Shown: positions 33,645 to 42,226, counted from the first letter of the stretch. The stretch: DNA of 46,532 nt from Tropicimonas sp. IMCC6043 (GCF_004146235.1 NZ_SELO01000030.1:1-46532), one strand, 5' to 3'. Notes: generated from the letters alone by a model not told the origin. A program made the numbers and translations.

Positions 33645-33841
33645 AAAGGCGGAACACGTCGGTTTCCGAGGGAGGAGAGCCGCGCCTTGTGAGGAGGCAG
33701 CGGACGAATATGTGCGCCTCCATCAGATGCAAGAAAATCCCGCATAACATAATAGAATATTGGCATTTTATGGATGCATTCGGGTTCATTACCCTGCGTC
33801 TGAGATCAATGGATGGATCAGGGAAAAGGGGATAGCCAGCC
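33645..33841. promoter_or_regulatory. AT-rich promoter/operator region upstream of TRAP genes
   Basis: These 197 bases contain a markedly AT-rich block at about 33741-33775 in otherwise GC-rich DNA. Within it AATAGAATATTGGCATTTTA (33751-33770) matches, at 16 of 20 positions, a sequence upstream of the carbohydrate-type binding-protein gene (42101-42118, opposite strand). GCATTCGG follows at 33776. The TRAP promoter should lie here. Confidence 0.5.
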
Positions 33842-34864
33842 ATGTTCAGTGACGTCAGGTTCAAGGTAGCGGCAGCAATGACTGCGGTCGTGATCGCCGC
33901 ACAGCCGGTGTCGGCGGAAGTGATAAAGTTCGGGATGAACGCGCCGCAGGGCGACAACCCGGAATGGAACGCGCTCGAGGCGTTCAAGAATCATGTCGAA
34001 TACAAGACCGAAGGCGCGATCGAGGTGAAGCTCTTCCCGAGCGCGCAGCTCGGGGCGGAGCGGGCCTGCGCCGAACAGGTCCAGCAGGGAACGGTCGAGG
34101 TCTGCCTCGTCGACACCGGGGCGCTGGCCGGCTTTTACAATAATATCCAGGTCCTGTCGGTGCCGTATCTCTTCAAGTCTTCGGCCCATGCCTGGAAGGT
34201 CTTCGACAGCCCGTTCTTCGCCAAGCTGGCCGAAGACATGCGCGCGACCACCGGAATCCGGGTGATGGCCTGGGGCGAAAACGGCTTCCGCGATTTCACC
34301 AACAACGTGCGGCCGATCCGGTCGCCCGAGGATCTCGATGGTCTCAAGATGCGGGTGATGGAAAGCCCGGTCTTCATCCGCTTCGTCGAGTCCTTCGGGG
34401 CGGCCGCGACCCCCATGCCGGGGTCCGAGATCATCATGGCCGCCAAGCAGGGCGTGATCGACGGGCAGGAGAACCCGGCGCAGGTGAACTATGACTACAA
34501 CCTTATGGATGTGCAGAAATACATGTCGACCGACGAGCACATCCTCGGCGTCCACGCCTACATCATCTCCGACAGCTTCTTCGAGAAGCTGAGCGACGAG
34601 AACAAGGCGGTTGTGCTGGAGGCGGCGCTGCTCGCCTCGCGGATCGAAAACACCCAGAAACTGGCCGGGGCGAAGAAATACATCGACCTGATCAAGGAAA
34701 AGGGTGTCGAGGTCCACATGACGACGATGGCCGAGAAGGAAGCCTTCGCGGAAGTGTCCCAGGAACCGGTGCTCGAATATCTACGCGAGCAGGTCGGTGC
34801 GGACCTCGTGGAAGAACTCCTGACCACGGCCAAGGACGCAGAGCCCGCGCTTTACGGTAACTAA
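33842..34864 (+). CDS. TRAP transporter solute-binding protein, DctP-type
   Basis: This is a 340-residue periplasmic protein. The signal peptide ends near residue 25 (PVSA-E). The family hallmarks are GLKMRVMESP with Arg171, the residue that clamps a substrate carboxylate, GFRDFTNNVRPIRSPEDLDG before it, and IDGQENP (207-212). It delivers an organic acid, sugar acid or amino-acid-like carboxylate to the DctQM membrane complex. It has AGGGGA about 9 bases before its ATG. The next gene follows after a 97-base gap containing a strong hairpin. Confidence 0.92.
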   Translation: MFSDVRFKVAAAMTAVVIAAQPVSAEVIKFGMNAPQGDNPEWNALEAFKNHVEYKTEGAIEVKLFPSAQLGAERACAEQVQQGTVEVCLVDTGALAGFYNNIQVLSVPYLFKSSAHAWKVFDSPFFAKLAEDMRATTGIRVMAWGENGFRDFTNNVRPIRSPEDLDGLKMRVMESPVFIRFVESFGAAATPMPGSEIIMAAKQGVIDGQENPAQVNYDYNLMDVQKYMSTDEHILGVHAYIISDSFFEKLSDENKAVVLEAALLASRIENTQKLAGAKKYIDLIKEKGVEVHMTTMAEKEAFAEVSQEPVLEYLREQVGADLVEELLTTAKDAEPALYGN

Positions 34865-34888
34865 GCCGCGGCGCGCATGAAAAACTTA

Positions 34889-34920
34889 GGCAGGGAGCGC
34901 CATGTCAGGCGTTCCCTGCC
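34889..34920 (+). other. Intercistronic hairpin between DctP and DctQ genes
   Basis: GGCAGGGAGCGCC (34889-34901) and GGCGTTCCCTGCC (34908-34920) form a 13-bp stem with one G-T pair and a 6-base loop. It is not followed by a T-run; the small membrane subunit starts 42 bases later. It most likely stabilises the binding-protein mRNA or causes partial termination so that DctP is made in excess. Confidence 0.6.
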
Positions 34921-34961
34921 GCTGTCCGGAACGACCGGATGATGGCGGAGTGAGAAGAGTG

Positions 34962-35474
34962 ATGTCTGCAACCGTGCCGCGATACCTGAGCCGCCTCACC
35001 GGCTGGACCGAAGCGTTGACCGCGCTCCTCCTCGTCGCAGTCGTCCTGCTCAACCTCGCACAGGTCTTTTTCCGCTACGTGCTGATCGACCCGATCTCCT
35101 GGTCCGAAGAGGCGATGCGCTACACCACGACCTGGATGGTTATGCTCGCGGCGGCCCCGGCCCTCCTGCGGCAGGAGCACATGGCCGTCGACATCCTCCA
35201 ATACGAGACCCCGCCGCGGCTCCGGCGCGTCGTCCGTCTCATCTCGCAGGCCTGCGTGGCCGCCTTCTGCATCCTGCTCATCTGGAAGGGCCTTCCGGCG
35301 GCAATCGACAACATGCGTCAGGTCTCGCCGGCCATCCGGGTGCCGATGACGCTGCCCTATCTCGCGGTGCCGGTCGGCGCCATGCTCATCCTGATCAACA
35401 CGATCGCGCTGATGCTCCTTCCCGACGGCACCTTCGACGAGACGCCATCCACAATGCCGGAGCAGGCGCGATGA
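34962..35474 (+). CDS. TRAP transporter small permease, DctQ-type
   Basis: This 170-residue membrane protein has four predicted helices (about WTEALTALLLVAVVLLNLAQVFFRYV, TTTWMVMLAAAPALL, ACVAAFCILLIWKGL and LPYLAVPVGAMLILINTIALML) with the DctQ signature FRYVLIDPISWSEEAMRY. The start was set at 34962, because the upstream ATG at 34902 lies inside the hairpin and adds charged residues before the amphipathic start. It overlaps the DctM-type gene by 4 bases (ATGA, 35471-35474). It bridges the binding protein and the large permease. Confidence 0.9.
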   Translation: MSATVPRYLSRLTGWTEALTALLLVAVVLLNLAQVFFRYVLIDPISWSEEAMRYTTTWMVMLAAAPALLRQEHMAVDILQYETPPRLRRVVRLISQACVAAFCILLIWKGLPAAIDNMRQVSPAIRVPMTLPYLAVPVGAMLILINTIALMLLPDGTFDETPSTMPEQAR

Positions 35475-36742
35475 TTGCAATGGCGATCGTCTTCGTGGTG
35501 ACGCTGCTTCTGGGCGTGCCCATCGTCTTTTCGCTCGGTCTTGCGGGGGCAGTCGGGCTCTGGGCGCTCGACCTGGACCTGATCACGGTGCCGACGCGCC
35601 TCTTCACGGGAATGGACAATTTCGTGCTGCTCGCGGCGCCGTTCTACATACTGGCCGGCGAAATCATGAATCGCGGCGGGATCACCGACCGTCTGATTCG
35701 CCTCGCAGGTCTGATAACGCGCGGCGCGCCGGGCGGTACCGCCTATGCCAACGTCTCGTCATCGGTGCTATTCGCGGGGATATCCGGCGCGGCGGTGGCC
35801 GATACCGCCGCACTCGGCCAGGTCTTCATCAACGGCATGCCGAAGGAAGGCTACGACAAGAACTATGCCGCCGCGGTGACCATCGCTTCCTCGATCATCG
35901 GTCCGATCATCCCGCCATCGGTCATCATGATCATCTACGCCTCGGTGACGCGCCTGTCGGTGATCGACCTGTTCCTCGCCGGAATCATTCCCGGCTTCCT
36001 GCTCGCTGCCGCGATGTGGGCGGTGATCTTCGTTCAGGCGCGGGGCGGCCGGCTTCCGCGGTCTCAGACCCGCGTCGAGCGCCATGAAGTGCTCGGGATG
36101 GTGCGGGACGGCGCGCTTGTTCTCGGTCTGCCGGCGATCATCGTCGGCGGGACGATGTTCGGCGTGTTCACTGCAACCGAGGCCGGGGGCGTCGCGGTGC
36201 TCTATGCGCTCCTCGTTTCCGCCTTCGTATTCCGGACCATCGACCTGCGGGAATTCTGGGATGCGTTGAAGCGGGCGGCCCGGATGACCGCGACGATCTA
36301 CCTGATCATCGCTGCCGCGACCATCGTCTCCTACGTTCTGACCATCGGCGGCATCGGCATGGCCGTGCAGCAATTCGCGTCCCAGTTCGCCGGAAGCCCG
36401 GTCCTGTTCCTGATCGTGCTTGCGGCGGTCCTGCTGGTCGTCGGGACCTTCCTCGAGCCCGGTGCGGCGATTGTCCTGATCGTGCCGGTGCTGATGCCGG
36501 TCACCAACGGCATGGGCATCGACCCGATGCAGCTTGGCATGGTCATCATCCTGACACTGACCCTGGGCCTCATCACCCCGCCGGTCGGCGTCTGCCTCTT
36601 CGTCGCCTGCCGGATCGCCAACAGCCCCGTGCTGCGGATCTTCCGTGCCGTGCTGCCGTTCCTGATCGTCGAGTTGCTGGTGGTCCTGATGCTGATCCTC
36701 GTTCCGCAATTCTCGACCGCCCTGCCGGCGATGCTGCGCTAA
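35471..36742 (+). CDS. TRAP transporter large permease, DctM-type
   Basis: This 423-residue inner-membrane protein is the sodium-coupled transport subunit. It has about 12 hydrophobic segments with family motifs VLLAAPFYILAGEIMNRGGITDRL, FAGISGAAVADTAALGQVFINGM, SSIIGPIIPPSVIMIIYAS and LTLTLGLITPPVGVCLF. Its length is typical. The start overlaps the DctQ-type stop. Substrate identity depends on DctP and cannot be read here. Confidence 0.93.
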   Translation: MIAMAIVFVVTLLLGVPIVFSLGLAGAVGLWALDLDLITVPTRLFTGMDNFVLLAAPFYILAGEIMNRGGITDRLIRLAGLITRGAPGGTAYANVSSSVLFAGISGAAVADTAALGQVFINGMPKEGYDKNYAAAVTIASSIIGPIIPPSVIMIIYASVTRLSVIDLFLAGIIPGFLLAAAMWAVIFVQARGGRLPRSQTRVERHEVLGMVRDGALVLGLPAIIVGGTMFGVFTATEAGGVAVLYALLVSAFVFRTIDLREFWDALKRAARMTATIYLIIAAATIVSYVLTIGGIGMAVQQFASQFAGSPVLFLIVLAAVLLVVGTFLEPGAAIVLIVPVLMPVTNGMGIDPMQLGMVIILTLTLGLITPPVGVCLFVACRIANSPVLRIFRAVLPFLIVELLVVLMLILVPQFSTALPAMLR

Positions 36743-36773
36743 CCACTCACTCTCATAGCCGAAGGAAGCCCAA

Positions 36774-37745
36774 ATGATTGTCATCCCGGAAGCCCTCGCC
36801 CGCGAGCTCGTGACTCTGGCCGACGCGATCGAGGCCGTCGAGCGCTGCTTCGTCGGTATGGCACGCGGCACGGCGCGGAACTACCCGGTGGTCCGCGAGA
36901 GCCTCGGCCTTCACGACGCGGTCTTCGGGGTGAAGACCGGTTGCGACATCGGGCAGGAGGTGCTCGGGCTCAAGGCCGGCGGCTACTGGCCGCACAATGC
37001 CGCGCGCGGAGAGGGCAACCACCAGTCCTCGACCCTCCTCTTCGACGCCGGCACCGGCCGCGCCTCGGCGCTGGTCTCCGCCAACTACCTCACCGGCGTC
37101 CGGACCGGCGCCTCCAGCGCGATCGCGACGAAGTATCTTTCCCGACCGGACGCGCGGGTGCTCGGGATGATCGGCACAGGGGGGCAGTCGGAATACCAGT
37201 TGCGCGCCACGATGGAGGTTCGCGGGATCGAGGCGGTTCACGCCTGGGACCCCAACCCGTCGAACCTGGAGCGGTTCGGCGAGACGGTCCGCGGGCTCGG
37301 GCTGGAATATTCCGGCCACTCGGAGCCACGCGGGGCGGTCTCGGCTGCCGACATCATCGTTACGGTCACCCCGTCGCAGGCCGCCATCGTCGAGAAAGGC
37401 TGGGTGCGACCCGGCACGCATGTTTCGGCGATGGGAGCCGACACCAAAGGCAAGCAAGAGCTCGATCCGCATCTCGTGGCGAGCGCGTCGCTGTTCTACG
37501 ACGAACTGGAGCAGGTTCAGGCCATCGGCGAGTTCCAGCACGCCTTTGCGCTCGGCCTGATCGGCGTCGACGACCTGAAGGCGAGCATCGGCGAAGTCGC
37601 GGGGGGGGGCCGTCCCGGGCGGAGCGCTGAGGACGAGATCACCATCTATGACGGAACCGGCGTCGCGCTTCAGGACCTCGTTGTCGCGGACCTTGCGGTC
37701 CGGAAGGCGCGGGACGCCGGGCGTGGTCAGCAGGTCGAGTATTGA
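36774..37745 (+). CDS. Ornithine cyclodeaminase / mu-crystallin family protein (imine reductase-like)
   Basis: This is a 323-residue NAD(P)-dependent enzyme. The nucleotide loop is MIGTGGQSEYQ (132-142); Lys67 (GLKAGG), Arg110 (TGVRTGASSA) and Asp223 (GADTKGKQELD) correspond to family active-site residues, and YDGTGVALQDL is the typical late motif. Members reduce cyclic or linear imines to amino acids or deaminate ornithine-like compounds. It follows the TRAP genes by 31 bases and probably acts on the amino acid or imine derived from the imported acid. Confidence 0.88.
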   Translation: MIVIPEALARELVTLADAIEAVERCFVGMARGTARNYPVVRESLGLHDAVFGVKTGCDIGQEVLGLKAGGYWPHNAARGEGNHQSSTLLFDAGTGRASALVSANYLTGVRTGASSAIATKYLSRPDARVLGMIGTGGQSEYQLRATMEVRGIEAVHAWDPNPSNLERFGETVRGLGLEYSGHSEPRGAVSAADIIVTVTPSQAAIVEKGWVRPGTHVSAMGADTKGKQELDPHLVASASLFYDELEQVQAIGEFQHAFALGLIGVDDLKASIGEVAGGGRPGRSAEDEITIYDGTGVALQDLVVADLAVRKARDAGRGQQVEY

Positions 37746-37750
37746 CTTGC

Positions 37751-37764
37751 CCCGGATCGCCGGG
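37751..37764. terminator. Short hairpin between convergent genes
   Basis: CCCGG-ATCG-CCGGG is a 5-bp stem in the 26-base gap between the reductase and the convergent PLP enzyme, without a T-tract. It is a weak candidate for a bidirectional stop. Confidence 0.25.
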
Positions 37765-37771
37765 CCGGCGG

Positions 37772-38941
37772 CTACCAGCCGCTGATCCGGCTCCATTCCT
37801 CCACCACCTCGACGCCGTCGCTCTCCTCGCTGTCGACGACGAAATACCCTGGATACATCGACGCCGTCATGCAGACATGGTTGGGATAAACCCGCAGTCG
37901 ACGGCCGATGGGAAAATCCTCCAGCCGGTGCGGCTCTGTGACGGGGACCAGCCCGTGTTCCTGATAAACCCGCGCGATCGTCAGCTGGGGGGCGAATACC
38001 TCGCCGGAGAGATCGGCCATGAGGCCGAAGCCGACGTCGTTCTCGACGTTTTCCGTGCTGCGGTCTTTTGACATCGCCAGGCCGCCGGCGTCGATCGTCA
38101 TGTGACCCAGGTCCGCGCGATGGCCGGTGACTTCCGTGAGGACGGAGACGGCGAGATCGTCGAGGGTGCAGGTCAGGATCTGCGCCTGAAAGACATCCCC
38201 GAACATGAACACACCGGCGCGGGTCTCGGTGACGCCCGTCAGGTGGCGGGCGTGCAGGGCCGTCGGCGAGGAGCCGACGCTGACAGTCGGGCAGGCCATG
38301 CCGGCGGCCCGGATCCGCTCCGCCGCGGTGACAACGGCCAGTCGTTCCGCCTCGGCCACCGCCTCGATCTCGGCAAGCGAGCGGCAGGTGTAGGAATGCC
38401 CCGCGTGGGTCATCACGCCATCCAGAACGACGTTGTTGGCGTCAGCGAGGGTGCGTGCAAGGTCGAGCAACTCGGGCGCGCTCGGATCGAGCCCGGAGCG
38501 CCGTTCACCACAGTCGATCTCGATCAGGACGTGAAAGACGGTGCCGGTCTCGTCCGTGTATCGGCAGATCTCGCGAGCCGTCCCCAGGTTGTCGGTGACA
38601 AGTGTGACGCGGGCACCGATCTGTTGGATCCGTGCTGCCCGGTCGAGCTTATCTGGCGTGATGCCGACGGCATACTGAATGTCCTGGAACCCGTTCTGGG
38701 CGAAATACTCCGCTTCCAGCAGGGTGGAGACGGCGATGCCCGAGACGTTCGGCCCGGTGAGAAGGTTCGCCACCGGGATCGACTTTGCCGTCTTGAGATG
38801 CGGCCTGAGCGTGACGCCGTTCCGGGCGCAGGCAACGGTCATCCGGGCGATGTTGCGACGCAGCTTCGCCCGGTCCAGCACAAGGCAGGGGGTCGGCAGG
38901 GTGTGGAGGGTTTTCGCTTTGGACACGATCAACTCTTTCAT
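37772..38941 (-). CDS. Fold-III PLP enzyme, D-serine dehydratase/D-threonine aldolase family (3)
   Basis: This is a 389-residue member of the same superfamily as the proteins at 17472 and 18720, but more distant. LPTPCLVLDRAKLRRNI opens the barrel, Lys50 lies in RPHLKTAKS where the others have THK, and the C-terminal metal motif is PNHVC (His355, Cys357). The ATG at 38941 has no clear Shine-Dalgarno; a GTG five codons on (38926) with AAAGAG ahead is possible. The enzyme likely acts on another D- or 3-hydroxy amino acid. It ends a three-gene minus-strand unit with SDR 2 and CFC-protein 2. Confidence 0.86.
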   Translation of the reverse strand: MKELIVSKAKTLHTLPTPCLVLDRAKLRRNIARMTVACARNGVTLRPHLKTAKSIPVANLLTGPNVSGIAVSTLLEAEYFAQNGFQDIQYAVGITPDKLDRAARIQQIGARVTLVTDNLGTAREICRYTDETGTVFHVLIEIDCGERRSGLDPSAPELLDLARTLADANNVVLDGVMTHAGHSYTCRSLAEIEAVAEAERLAVVTAAERIRAAGMACPTVSVGSSPTALHARHLTGVTETRAGVFMFGDVFQAQILTCTLDDLAVSVLTEVTGHRADLGHMTIDAGGLAMSKDRSTENVENDVGFGLMADLSGEVFAPQLTIARVYQEHGLVPVTEPHRLEDFPIGRRLRVYPNHVCMTASMYPGYFVVDSEESDGVEVVEEWSRISGW

Positions 38942-38961
38942 CGGTCTAGACGGTGTGCGGG

Positions 38962-39762
38962 TCAGTCCTTCGATTCGAGGATGAACTCGTCGATCATCAC
39001 GTTCATGCCGGCAAGGAGCCCGCCGTCGACCGGCAGCATCGCTCCGGTGACGTAGCTCGCGTTGTCGGAGACAAGGAACGACACCGCCTTGGCGATGTCT
39101 TCCGGCTCGGCCACCCGGCCGAGCGGGTACCAGCGTGCGAGCTTATTGAAGACCTCGGGGTCCTTCTGGATGCGGATCTCCCAGGACGGGTTGTTCGTGC
39201 GCACCGAACCGGGAAGGATCGCGTTGCAGCGAATGCCGTATTTGCCGAACTCGGAGGCAGTCGACTGGGTGAGATTGATGATCCCCGCCTTGGCGGCGCT
39301 ATAAGCGGGGTTCCCGAAATACCGCACGCCGTTGACCGAGGCGATGTTGACGATCACTCCGCTCCGCCGGTCGATCATACCGGGAAGGACCGCCCGGATG
39401 CAGTGATACGGACCGTGGAGATTGACGTCGATCTCCCGGTGCCAGTCGTCGAGGGCGATCTTCTCGATATCCCCCGCGTCCGTGAAACCGGCGTTGTTCA
39501 CCAGCAGCCCGACCGGACCAAGCGTCGCCTCGGCATCGGCCACGGCAGCTTCCACCGCTGTGAAATCGGTGATGTCGGCATGGCGGAAGATCGCCGTTCC
39601 GCCCCGTTCGACGATCCGCGCCGCGGTTTCCTCGGCGCGCTCGGTGTCGATGTCCAGAATGCAGACCGCGTTGCCGTCGCGTATCAGGCGTTCGGTGATC
39701 GCTTCGCCGATGCCCTGGCTGCCGCCGGTAACAATGGCCACGCGTTTCCTGGAATCTGCCAT
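38962..39762 (-). CDS. Short-chain dehydrogenase/reductase (SDR 2)
   Basis: This is a 266-residue classical SDR. The cofactor loop is TGGSQGIG (12-19), the structural NNAG is at 89-92, and Asn114, Ser142, Tyr154 and Lys158 (YSAAK) form the catalytic tetrad. Asp37 after strand 2 (ILDIDTE) favours NAD(H). The C-terminus extends slightly beyond the usual DGG motif (DGGLLAGMNVMIDEF). It lies between CFC-protein 2 (16 bases away) and the PLP enzyme (20 bases away), so all three should be made together. Confidence 0.9.
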   Translation of the reverse strand: MADSRKRVAIVTGGSQGIGEAITERLIRDGNAVCILDIDTERAEETAARIVERGGTAIFRHADITDFTAVEAAVADAEATLGPVGLLVNNAGFTDAGDIEKIALDDWHREIDVNLHGPYHCIRAVLPGMIDRRSGVIVNIASVNGVRYFGNPAYSAAKAGIINLTQSTASEFGKYGIRCNAILPGSVRTNNPSWEIRIQKDPEVFNKLARWYPLGRVAEPEDIAKAVSFLVSDNASYVTGAMLPVDGGLLAGMNVMIDEFILESKD

Positions 39763-39778
39763 TGGGGGCCCTTTCCTG

Positions 39779-40927
39779 TCAGGATGCGGTCAGCGCAGCC
39801 GCGATCCACTCCAGGGATTCCAGGCGCATGTGACCGTAGTTGTAGAAGGAGATGGAGGTCGGCCGGAGCGCCCGGAGGCGCTCGACAGCCTCGGCGACAT
39901 CTGCGGCGCCGGTGAGGTTGGGATAGGTCGGGCGCAGGATGAACCCGATGGCGGCATCGTCCCCGACCCTGTCGCGCACCCGGGATGCGTCGGCGACGAG
40001 GTCTGCAACGCCGTTCTGGTAGGCAGGGACTTCGAGCCGATCCGCCGCACGTGCGAGGCCCGCCGGATCGCTGCCCTCGATCCAGCAGAGATCGTTCGGG
40101 GATTGGGTGGTGGGGATGATCGCCAGCGAAACGTCTGCCGGCATCTCCTCCCGGATCTCTGCGGCAAGCCCGGTCACCGTGTCGGCACGGAGCCGGTGGT
40201 ACGCCTGCCAGTCCGGATCCGCCGGATCCGCGACCTGCGCCGCTCCCGACCCAAAGAACCCGTCGAGATCCGACCGCGCTGCTTGCCTGAGTCCGACGCC
40301 ATCGATTCCCGCTGTTTTGGCGCGTGCGAGGCAGGCGTCGCAGAAACAGGTTCCGAGCATGAAATGAACGGACTCGGGAAGGTCGACGAGCTCGAATTCA
40401 TGATGGTGGCCGTGCCGGAACGCCTGCCAGCCCGGTGCTTCCAGAGCGACTTCCCTCACGCCCGGCTGTGCGGCGGCGTCGGCGCAGAGCGCCTTCGCGA
40501 AATGGCGCACCTCGGGCTGCGACGGGCAGAGCGAGTTGATCAACCGGTCGCCGAACGCCGTCTCGACCGCGAACTCGGGATGCGCCGCGCCAAGGCGGGA
40601 ATTGTGCAGGCCGACAGTCCAGGCGACGACGCCGAGATCGGGCGCGTGCCGGGCAAGTTCGCCAAATTCGTCGAACTCCTCGGCCATCCTTGCCTGCCGA
40701 GGCTTCAGGACACCGTAGCGCTCGGCCTGTGGCCTGAAATACACGGTGCCGTCCTCGGGAAAATAGACCTTCCCAGTCGGGCCGTGCGGGCGCAGGAACT
40801 TGCCGGCGTGATAGCTCGACGCCACCGAGACCGCGCCGATCCCCGCGGCACGCAACCGCGCCGCGATCTCCGCCACGCCTTCGTCCCGCAAATCCCACGG
40901 ATAAACATACATCGAATGAGTCGGCAT
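39779..40927 (-). CDS. Uncharacterised conserved protein, CFCxxC type (CFC-protein 2)
   Basis: This 382-residue protein is the paralogue of the protein at 7251. It keeps Tyr39-His40, WT..LHNSRL (His108-Arg111), the GD..I..LCPSQPEVR block, HHHE (174-177) and CFCDAC (Cys194, Cys196, Cys199). Sequence between the blocks has diverged, so the shared residues probably line an active site. No signal peptide or membrane segment is present. A GGAGA precedes the ATG at 40927. It is first in its operon and divergent from an epimerase/dehydratase, matching the neighbour relation of CFC-protein 1. No named function is known to me. Confidence 0.75.
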   Translation of the reverse strand: MPTHSMYVYPWDLRDEGVAEIAARLRAAGIGAVSVASSYHAGKFLRPHGPTGKVYFPEDGTVYFRPQAERYGVLKPRQARMAEEFDEFGELARHAPDLGVVAWTVGLHNSRLGAAHPEFAVETAFGDRLINSLCPSQPEVRHFAKALCADAAAQPGVREVALEAPGWQAFRHGHHHEFELVDLPESVHFMLGTCFCDACLARAKTAGIDGVGLRQAARSDLDGFFGSGAAQVADPADPDWQAYHRLRADTVTGLAAEIREEMPADVSLAIIPTTQSPNDLCWIEGSDPAGLARAADRLEVPAYQNGVADLVADASRVRDRVGDDAAIGFILRPTYPNLTGAADVAEAVERLRALRPTSISFYNYGHMRLESLEWIAAALTAS

Positions 40928-41119
40928 CAGGCGGTCTCCGTCACCGGTCGGGGCACATCGGAGAACCTATGGGAAGCGCCACAGGTGCACCAATGCCGAG
41001 AGGACATCGAGCAATTCGCAATTGGCATTCGGAGTCCCCGCCGGTCAGTCGTAGATTGACGGCGACCAGTCCGGCCCCTGCGCCCATGAGCGGGCCGGGC
41101 GAATGACAGGAGGGTTCCC
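40928..41119. promoter_or_regulatory. Divergent control region, CFC-protein 2 operon / epimerase
   Basis: The 192 bases between divergent starts contain AATGCC at 40992-40997 and its inverse GGCATT at 41024-41029, each followed on its own strand by CGA or CAA; the two halves lie about 32 bases apart, close to three helical turns. GCATTCGG (41025-41032) also occurs upstream of the TRAP genes. A regulator binding to the region is plausible but unproven. Confidence 0.4.
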
Positions 41120-41995
41120 ATGAAAAACGTGGTTGTCACAGGCGGAAGCGGAAAGGCCGGGCGGGCGGTATGCCGGCACCTTGTCGATGAAGGCTACAAC
41201 GTCCTGAATATCGACATCGTGCCGTCGCCGGATCCAGTCTGCCCCTTCTACCGGGTCGACCTCACCGACCGCGGCCAGGTCATCGACGCCCTGCAATGGA
41301 CCGGCGGCAAGGATCACCCCTTCCGCAGCTTCCAGACGCCAGACGCCATCGTGCACCTGGCGGCGATCCCGGCGCCGGACCTCCAGCCCGAAGAGGTGAC
41401 CTTCCGCAACAACATCGTCTCGACCTATGTCGTGTTCGACGCGGCGCTCCGGGTCGGGATCAAGCGAATCGTCTGGGCGTCGAGCGAGACAACGCTCGGC
41501 CTGCCGTTCAGCCCGGACAACCCGCCTGCCTATGCGCCGGTCGACGAGGACCATCCGATGCGGCCCGAAAGCGCCTACTCGCTCTCCAAGGATCTGGGAG
41601 AGGAGATGGCGCGCCAGATGCAGCGCTGGAACCCCGACACGACCTTCATCGGGCTGCGGCTCTCGAACGTCATGGAGCCGCAGGATTACGAGCGCTTCCC
41701 GGGTTGGCAGGAGACGCCGCGATTCCGGGAATGGAACCTCTGGGGCTATATCGACGCCCGCGACTGCGCGCAGGCAGTGCGCAAATCCCTGCATGTCGAT
41801 TTCGTCGGTGCCGATCATTTCATCATCGCCAATGCCGACACGGTGATGGAGCGGAGCAGCGCGGAGCTGATGGCCGAGGTCTTCCCGGATGTTCCCGTGC
41901 GCGGAGAACTTGGGCAGCACGAAACGCTCCTGTCGATCGAGAAGGCCCGAAAGGTCCTCGGATACGAGCCAGAGTTCTCCTGGCGGTCCCTCTAG
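41120..41995 (+). CDS. NAD(P)-dependent epimerase/dehydratase (paralogue of the 6346 gene)
   Basis: This is a 291-residue extended SDR. The cofactor loop is TGGSGKAG (7-14), with Asp32 (NIDIV) suggesting NAD; ASSETTLG carries the catalytic serine region (120-127), and Tyr153/Lys157 (YSLSK) are the catalytic pair. The overall style resembles uronate dehydrogenase/UDP-sugar epimerase-like enzymes acting on sugar or sugar-acid substrates, which fits the carbohydrate-type ABC importer that follows. AGGAGGG lies seven bases before the ATG. It is followed by a 231-base gap with a 12-bp palindrome (41999-42010) and an AT-rich element. Confidence 0.86.
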   Translation: MKNVVVTGGSGKAGRAVCRHLVDEGYNVLNIDIVPSPDPVCPFYRVDLTDRGQVIDALQWTGGKDHPFRSFQTPDAIVHLAAIPAPDLQPEEVTFRNNIVSTYVVFDAALRVGIKRIVWASSETTLGLPFSPDNPPAYAPVDEDHPMRPESAYSLSKDLGEEMARQMQRWNPDTTFIGLRLSNVMEPQDYERFPGWQETPRFREWNLWGYIDARDCAQAVRKSLHVDFVGADHFIIANADTVMERSSAELMAEVFPDVPVRGELGQHETLLSIEKARKVLGYEPEFSWRSL

Positions 41996-42100
41996 ACGGC
42001 GTCCGGACGCTTCGTGGAGACCTGCACCTGCCGGCGATTTCGTCGGCGGGCGCTGTTGCGTTCGCAGATCGCGGGCGGCGATGCCGGAGCAACATGGAAG

Positions 42101-42118
42101 AATGCCATAATTCTATTT
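42101..42118 (-). promoter_or_regulatory. AT-rich candidate operator upstream of the ABC binding-protein gene
   Basis: On the minus strand the bases read AATAGAATTATGGCATT (with flanking AAA and CTT), nearly the same as the element at 33751-33770 ahead of the TRAP genes. The core has partial dyad symmetry (AAT-N3-A ... T-N3-ATT). It lies in the middle of the 231-base gap between the epimerase and the binding-protein gene, 110 bases before the latter. Confidence 0.45.
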
Positions 42119-42226
42119 TTACCAAAGCCGAAAAGGCCGCAGACTTCTCTTCGTCAAACCGCACATCGCGGGACTTGCCCGGCGACGACACGCCGACAGA
42201 AAAACGTTCGACAGAGGAGAAGAAAC

